DNA from: Piromyces finnis
Taxonomy: Eukaryota > Neocallimastigomycota > Neocallimastigomycetes > Neocallimastigales > Neocallimastigaceae
Assembly (NCBI GenBank): GCA_002104945.1
Contig: MCFH01000009.1
Coordinates: forward strand, 264,501-328,500
Direction: 5' to 3'
DNA: 64,000 bases
Shown here piece by piece: positions 59,942-64,000 of the stretch; within the stretch, counting starts at the first letter, position 1, and each line of letters starts with the position of its first letter. The translations under genes and the position numbers were made by a program. The notes beneath the pieces were generated by a model. That model worked only from the letters and a program-made list of their open reading frames with translations. It searched no databases and was not told where the DNA came from.

Positions 59942-60780
59942 ATAATACTAATTATCAAGAAAAAAAAAACATCAGCAATATTATAAATATTTATTGATTT
60001 TAAATATATTAATATTTAATATTCAATAAATTCAATAAGAAAAATATATAAATCCAAGTAATTAAAGTGATATAATATATCTTAATCTTATATTATTATT
60101 TTTATTTTATTACTCTTTATTTTTGTAATATTATAAAGATACACTATTTTTATATATTTTAATTATCAATGTTTTATTTATTTTATTGTAAATATTTACT
60201 TTAATGAATAACTAAATGTTAAATTTTTTTAAAAACGATATTAAATAAATGAGATTATATTTAATTCCAAGTTATTTACTACTTTTTATATAAATATTTA
60301 TTGAATTTCGAACAAAACACTACTTTTTATATTAAATATTATTTATAAATAAAATAAGGTATTATCATTATTGATATAAAACAAATAATTAAGAAATAAC
60401 TGTAAAACTATTTATTTTTTTTTTTTTTAACATAAATAAAAGTTCTGTTTTAAAATTTTTATTGTAAAAGTTAATATATGTGTATTTTTAATAAGAATTA
60501 AAATTTATATATATATATTTTAAGATCTAATATAATTAATATACATTTCATTAGTGTTATGAATTTTATATTGATGGAAAATTTTATTTTAAATTTTTTT
60601 ATACAATATTTTTCTCTGAAAGCAATAATAAAAAATAATATTGTAAAGAAGAATTTAAGTACTTATATATATATATTTCTTTTTAATAACAATAACAACA
60701 ACAACATTTTAACATAAAATAGTATATACATTTACCCACGAAAATACACACACACATAAAAAAAAAAAAAATCATATAAA
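59942..60780. other. AT-rich intergenic region, no gene seen
   Basis: About 840 bases include the 3' flank of the membrane protein gene and the promoter of MCM10. A short ACA/ACC-containing stretch lies at 60688-60760 just before the start codon. Confidence 0.5.
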
Positions 60781-61482
60781 ATGAATACTCAATATAGAAA
60801 CAATGAAAAACTTGAAATAGATTTAAGAATTGAAGTGAATAAATTAAGTGGAACTTATACACCAAGTCATATATATTGTAAGGCAGATGATGTTGGACAA
60901 TCTTTACTTGGAATTGTTGTAGGTGATTTATTTAATTCCAGAAAAGAAGATCCTATAAAATCAGTCACTAAGGAATCTAAATTTGATATATCTACTATGC
61001 CAATAAGCAATCATAGTCTTGAACAAAGTATGGAAAATTTTGAACAAAAAAAAAGAAATATTCAAGATACAAATATAAAAAAAATAAATAATTCAATGAA
61101 TTTGACAAATATTGTTGTTGAGAAAAAAAAAGTATCACTAGCGGAACAATTTATTCAAAATTCTTTATCATCATATACCCCTAAAGTTAATCATTTATCA
61201 AGGTCAAATGGTAAAGAATAGATTAATTTTTTATTATTATTTTTATTTTAAATAATATAATTTGTATAATATTTGCTTTTTATAATTCATAATACTTTTT
61301 ATTTTTACAATAATGATTTTAAAAAATTATATATATTAATATAAATTACCAATTCTTTTATAAAGATAATTATGTTAAAGATGAAGATGATAAAAACACT
61401 GAAATAATAATAGAAGATAATTCAAAATTTAGAATAAGGTATTATTATAATATATATGAGGCATATTGCATATTATATTTAT

Positions 61483-61515
<33 letters not shown>

Positions 61516-61879
61516 AAGATAAAATTAATTTATACATTTTAAATAATGGTGACAATTATATATATAAATAAAGAACAATACCTAATGTTTATAAGGAAAC
61601 ATGTCATAAATTATCATCAATAAAATATATACCATTAAAAGAAATAAAAAGAAAAGATGACCCTGGAAAATGGTACACACTGGGTGTAATGGTCGGTAAA
61701 TCAAGTATAAAACAAACCACTAAAGGTGATAACTATGCAATGATTCAATTGGGAAATTTAAATAACACAATTACAAATATATTTATATTTGGAAATAATT
61801 TAAAGAAATTAAAAGATAAAAGGATTGGTCAAGTTCTAGCAATATGTCATGCAAAAACTATGATACCGACAGAAGTAGT

Positions 61880-61916
<37 letters not shown>

Positions 61917-62571
61917 ATAACTTAAAAGACTAATTATAAATTTATCAAATTTTTTTTTCTTAATATAGAAAAATTCAAGTATTGCTTTAAATATTGATAG
62001 TGAGTCATTAATATATACACTTGGAAAATCAATAGATTTATGTTTTTGTAAGGAAAAGAAAAAAGATGGAAACCCATGTAATATTCCGTTAGATAGGTAG
62101 GTCTATTTTTTTAATAATAATAATAAAAAAAAAAAAAAAAAGAAAAAAGAAAAAAGAAAAATATTTTAATAATTAATATAATAAAATTAAAATCTAATCA
62201 ATATTATAACAGGAGAATAGCTAGTGTTTGTGAATACCATACTATATCAAAATATAAAGAATTTAGAAATAAAAGACAGGAATTTGCAAATGGGTATATG
62301 AAATAAATTATTATTTTGAAATTTTAATTTTTTATTTATTTTTTTATATTAATTTATTATAATATGTTATTATAATGTATGTAATAAAATAAAAGAAATT
62401 TCCGATTTTCTTTAGAACAAAATAATCAAAACCTTTTCCAAAAAAGTACTAACGGAACATATAAATTTAAAGATAATACAATAAGTACTTTCAATGGAAA
62501 ACTAAAATTAAACCAATATAATGTAAAGCCTCAAATTTCAGAAGAAGATAATAAATATTTGTAAGTAAAAA

Positions 62572-62602
<31 letters not shown>

Positions 62603-63286
62603 TTAATTTAAAAAATAAATATAAAATAAAGTATAATAATGATATAATTATTATAATTATTATATTTTATTAATTATAGAGAAAAATTAAGACAAAATAA
62701 TAGTTATGGTGTTCATTTATTAAAAAATACAGGAATATATTCAAAACTTAAAAACGAAAATAAAAATTTAGGTAAATATTAAATAAAAAATAAAAAAAAA
62801 ATATTTGATAACATCATCAACAATTAATAATTATAATTAAAATAACCTTCCTATAAAATTTTTAAGATAAAAAAAGAGAGGAAAATTTATTAAGTATCCA
62901 TCCACCAGAAGCATTGTTAAAAATGGGAATAAGAGCGCCATTGAAAAAACCTATTAATAATAAATTAAATATACAGAAACCACCTTGTGAATCGAAAAAA
63001 GAAAAAGAAATTATATTAGAATTTAGTGATAATGAAGATAGTAAAAAATTATTGGATCCAAAGTGTAAAAGAAAAGTAGAAATTAGTTTTTTAAGTGATG
63101 AAGAAGATGAAGATAAAAGTCATTATAAAAAATTCTTAGAAAGAAAGGTAAATAAATTATTATATTACTATTTTATATTTATATATTAATATATAGTTTT
63201 TTTATTTACCATTTTATTTTATTATATGCATACAAATATAATATATATAATATATATAGAATAAAAAGCTCAAAAAAATAAATTAG
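60781..63286 (+). CDS. MCM10: DNA replication factor MCM10
   Basis: MCM10 binds the CMG helicase and polymerase alpha and is needed to start and continue replication. About nine exons join in frame. The N-terminal exon (to about 61212) encodes a poorly conserved leader. The OB-fold follows: KRKDDPGKWYTLGVMVGKSS, YAMIQLGNLNNTITNIFIFG, GQVLAICHAKTMIPTE and SSIALNIDSESLIYTLGKS. The family's zinc finger comes next, DLCFCKEKKKDGNPCN then SVCEYH, with the KYKEFRNKRQEFANG segment after it. Further exons carry HPPEALLKMGIRAP, a conserved segment after the zinc finger. The C-terminus is short and basic (KKLKKIN, TAG at 63284-63286), so the metazoan C-terminal zinc domain is absent, as usual in fungi. 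One acceptor (AAAAG near 62396) was chosen because the more obvious one at 62417 gives a stop. Confidence 0.88.
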
Positions 63287-64000
63287 AAAAGTAATAATTG
63301 ACAGATAAATATATAAAAAATAAATTAATTATTATTTTAAAAAAAAGGAAAAAAATCTTTTTTATATTTTCTGTGTAATTTAATTTAATTAAATTTAATA
63401 TGTTTTGATTTAATATGTATATTTTAATATATGAACCTGTCAAAAAAAATATAATATATTATTGAGTTTTACTATTTATAGATTATAATTTTATGATTAT
63501 TATGGATGTATTTTGAATAATAATTTTATATTAATAATTAGCAGTATTATTCATATTTTCACTTTTAGTAAAGAGATGGGAAAATAATAAAGATAATATT
63601 AGATGATTTAAGTTTTAAGATTTATGTTTCGAAGTTTATAATATTAAATAATTTAATTAATAAACTATTATATTATTAATATAATTAGTTACATATATTA
63701 AATAAATTACAATTCAAATGTTAAAATCTTTTAATCAAAACTTTATTTAATATAAATTTAATTAATTAATATTTTAAATTTTTATTTTTATAAGTTTTTT
63801 TTTATTATTTTTCTCTCTATCTTCATTATTTATAATATTATTATTTATATTATGGTATTGGATTTGAGTAACTTTTTTATTTATAGATATTTTTTTCAAT
63901 TGAGTATATTACTATTTTAATAACATTAATACTTTAATAAATATTGCTATATAGATCATTAAATAGCCTTTAATAATTCACTTTATATAATAATATATAA
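63287..64000. other. AT-rich sequence to the window end, no gene seen
   Basis: About 710 bases lie after MCM10. It has only AT-rich sequence with short T tracts, and no exon of a further gene was recognised. Confidence 0.5.

Overview
The window is nuclear DNA from a eukaryote with very high AT content (I estimate above 80%). Genes have short GT-AG introns rich in A and T, stop mostly with TAA, use the standard code, and code for long asparagine runs. DRC7 (a dynein regulatory complex subunit of motile flagella) and an LRRC34-type protein sit beside a fungal LOA1/VPS66-type acyltransferase. That mix points to a fungus with flagellated zoospores, and the base composition fits an anaerobic gut fungus (Neocallimastigomycota) best. 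This placement is inference. No bacterial genes, tRNA, rRNA, CRISPR arrays or autonomous transposons were recognised.

Layout, left to right: DRC7 3' part (+, 1-2664); CCDC186/CCCP-1-like coiled coil (-, 3361-8085); LOA1-like lysophosphatidate acyltransferase (-, 8564-10441); LRRC34-like leucine-rich-repeat protein (+, 10892-12830); membrane GDPD-like protein lacking catalytic residues (-, 13794-15100); a 48-residue lysine-rich protein (-, 16292-16438); RNase H2 subunit A (+, 18554-20036); PQ-loop membrane protein with a long tail (+, 22537-25646); a 1588-residue TPR protein (+, 27420-32805); a kinesin-like protein without a P-loop (+, 34357-40326); a coiled-coil protein (-, 40704-42029); the U5 snRNP helicase BRR2 (+, 43448-50451); a SWSAP1-like RecA-fold protein (-, 51295-52702) divergent from tRNA deaminase TAD2/ADAT2 (+, 52912-53960); ICln (-, 54196-55220); a single-pass membrane protein (+, 58661-59941); and MCM10 (+, 60781-63286).

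The genes are housekeeping or cell-structure genes, each with its own promoter. Themes are the flagellum and cytoskeleton (DRC7, LRRC34-like, kinesin-like), genome maintenance (RNase H2A, SWSAP1-like, MCM10), RNA processing (BRR2, ICln, TAD2) and membrane lipids or traffic (LOA1, GDPD-like, PQ-loop, CCDC186). Spaces between genes are 0.2 to 3.4 kb of AT sequence with many microsatellites (AAT/TTA, AAAT, poly-A).

The most notable observations are an AT-AC (U12-type) intron in DRC7, an intron in the same gene made almost wholly of ATA repeats, and a kinesin motor-like domain in which the P-loop and both switch motifs are gone though the rest of the motor can still be traced. There are also three enzyme-like proteins with altered active sites: GDPD-like, LOA1-like and SWSAP1-like.
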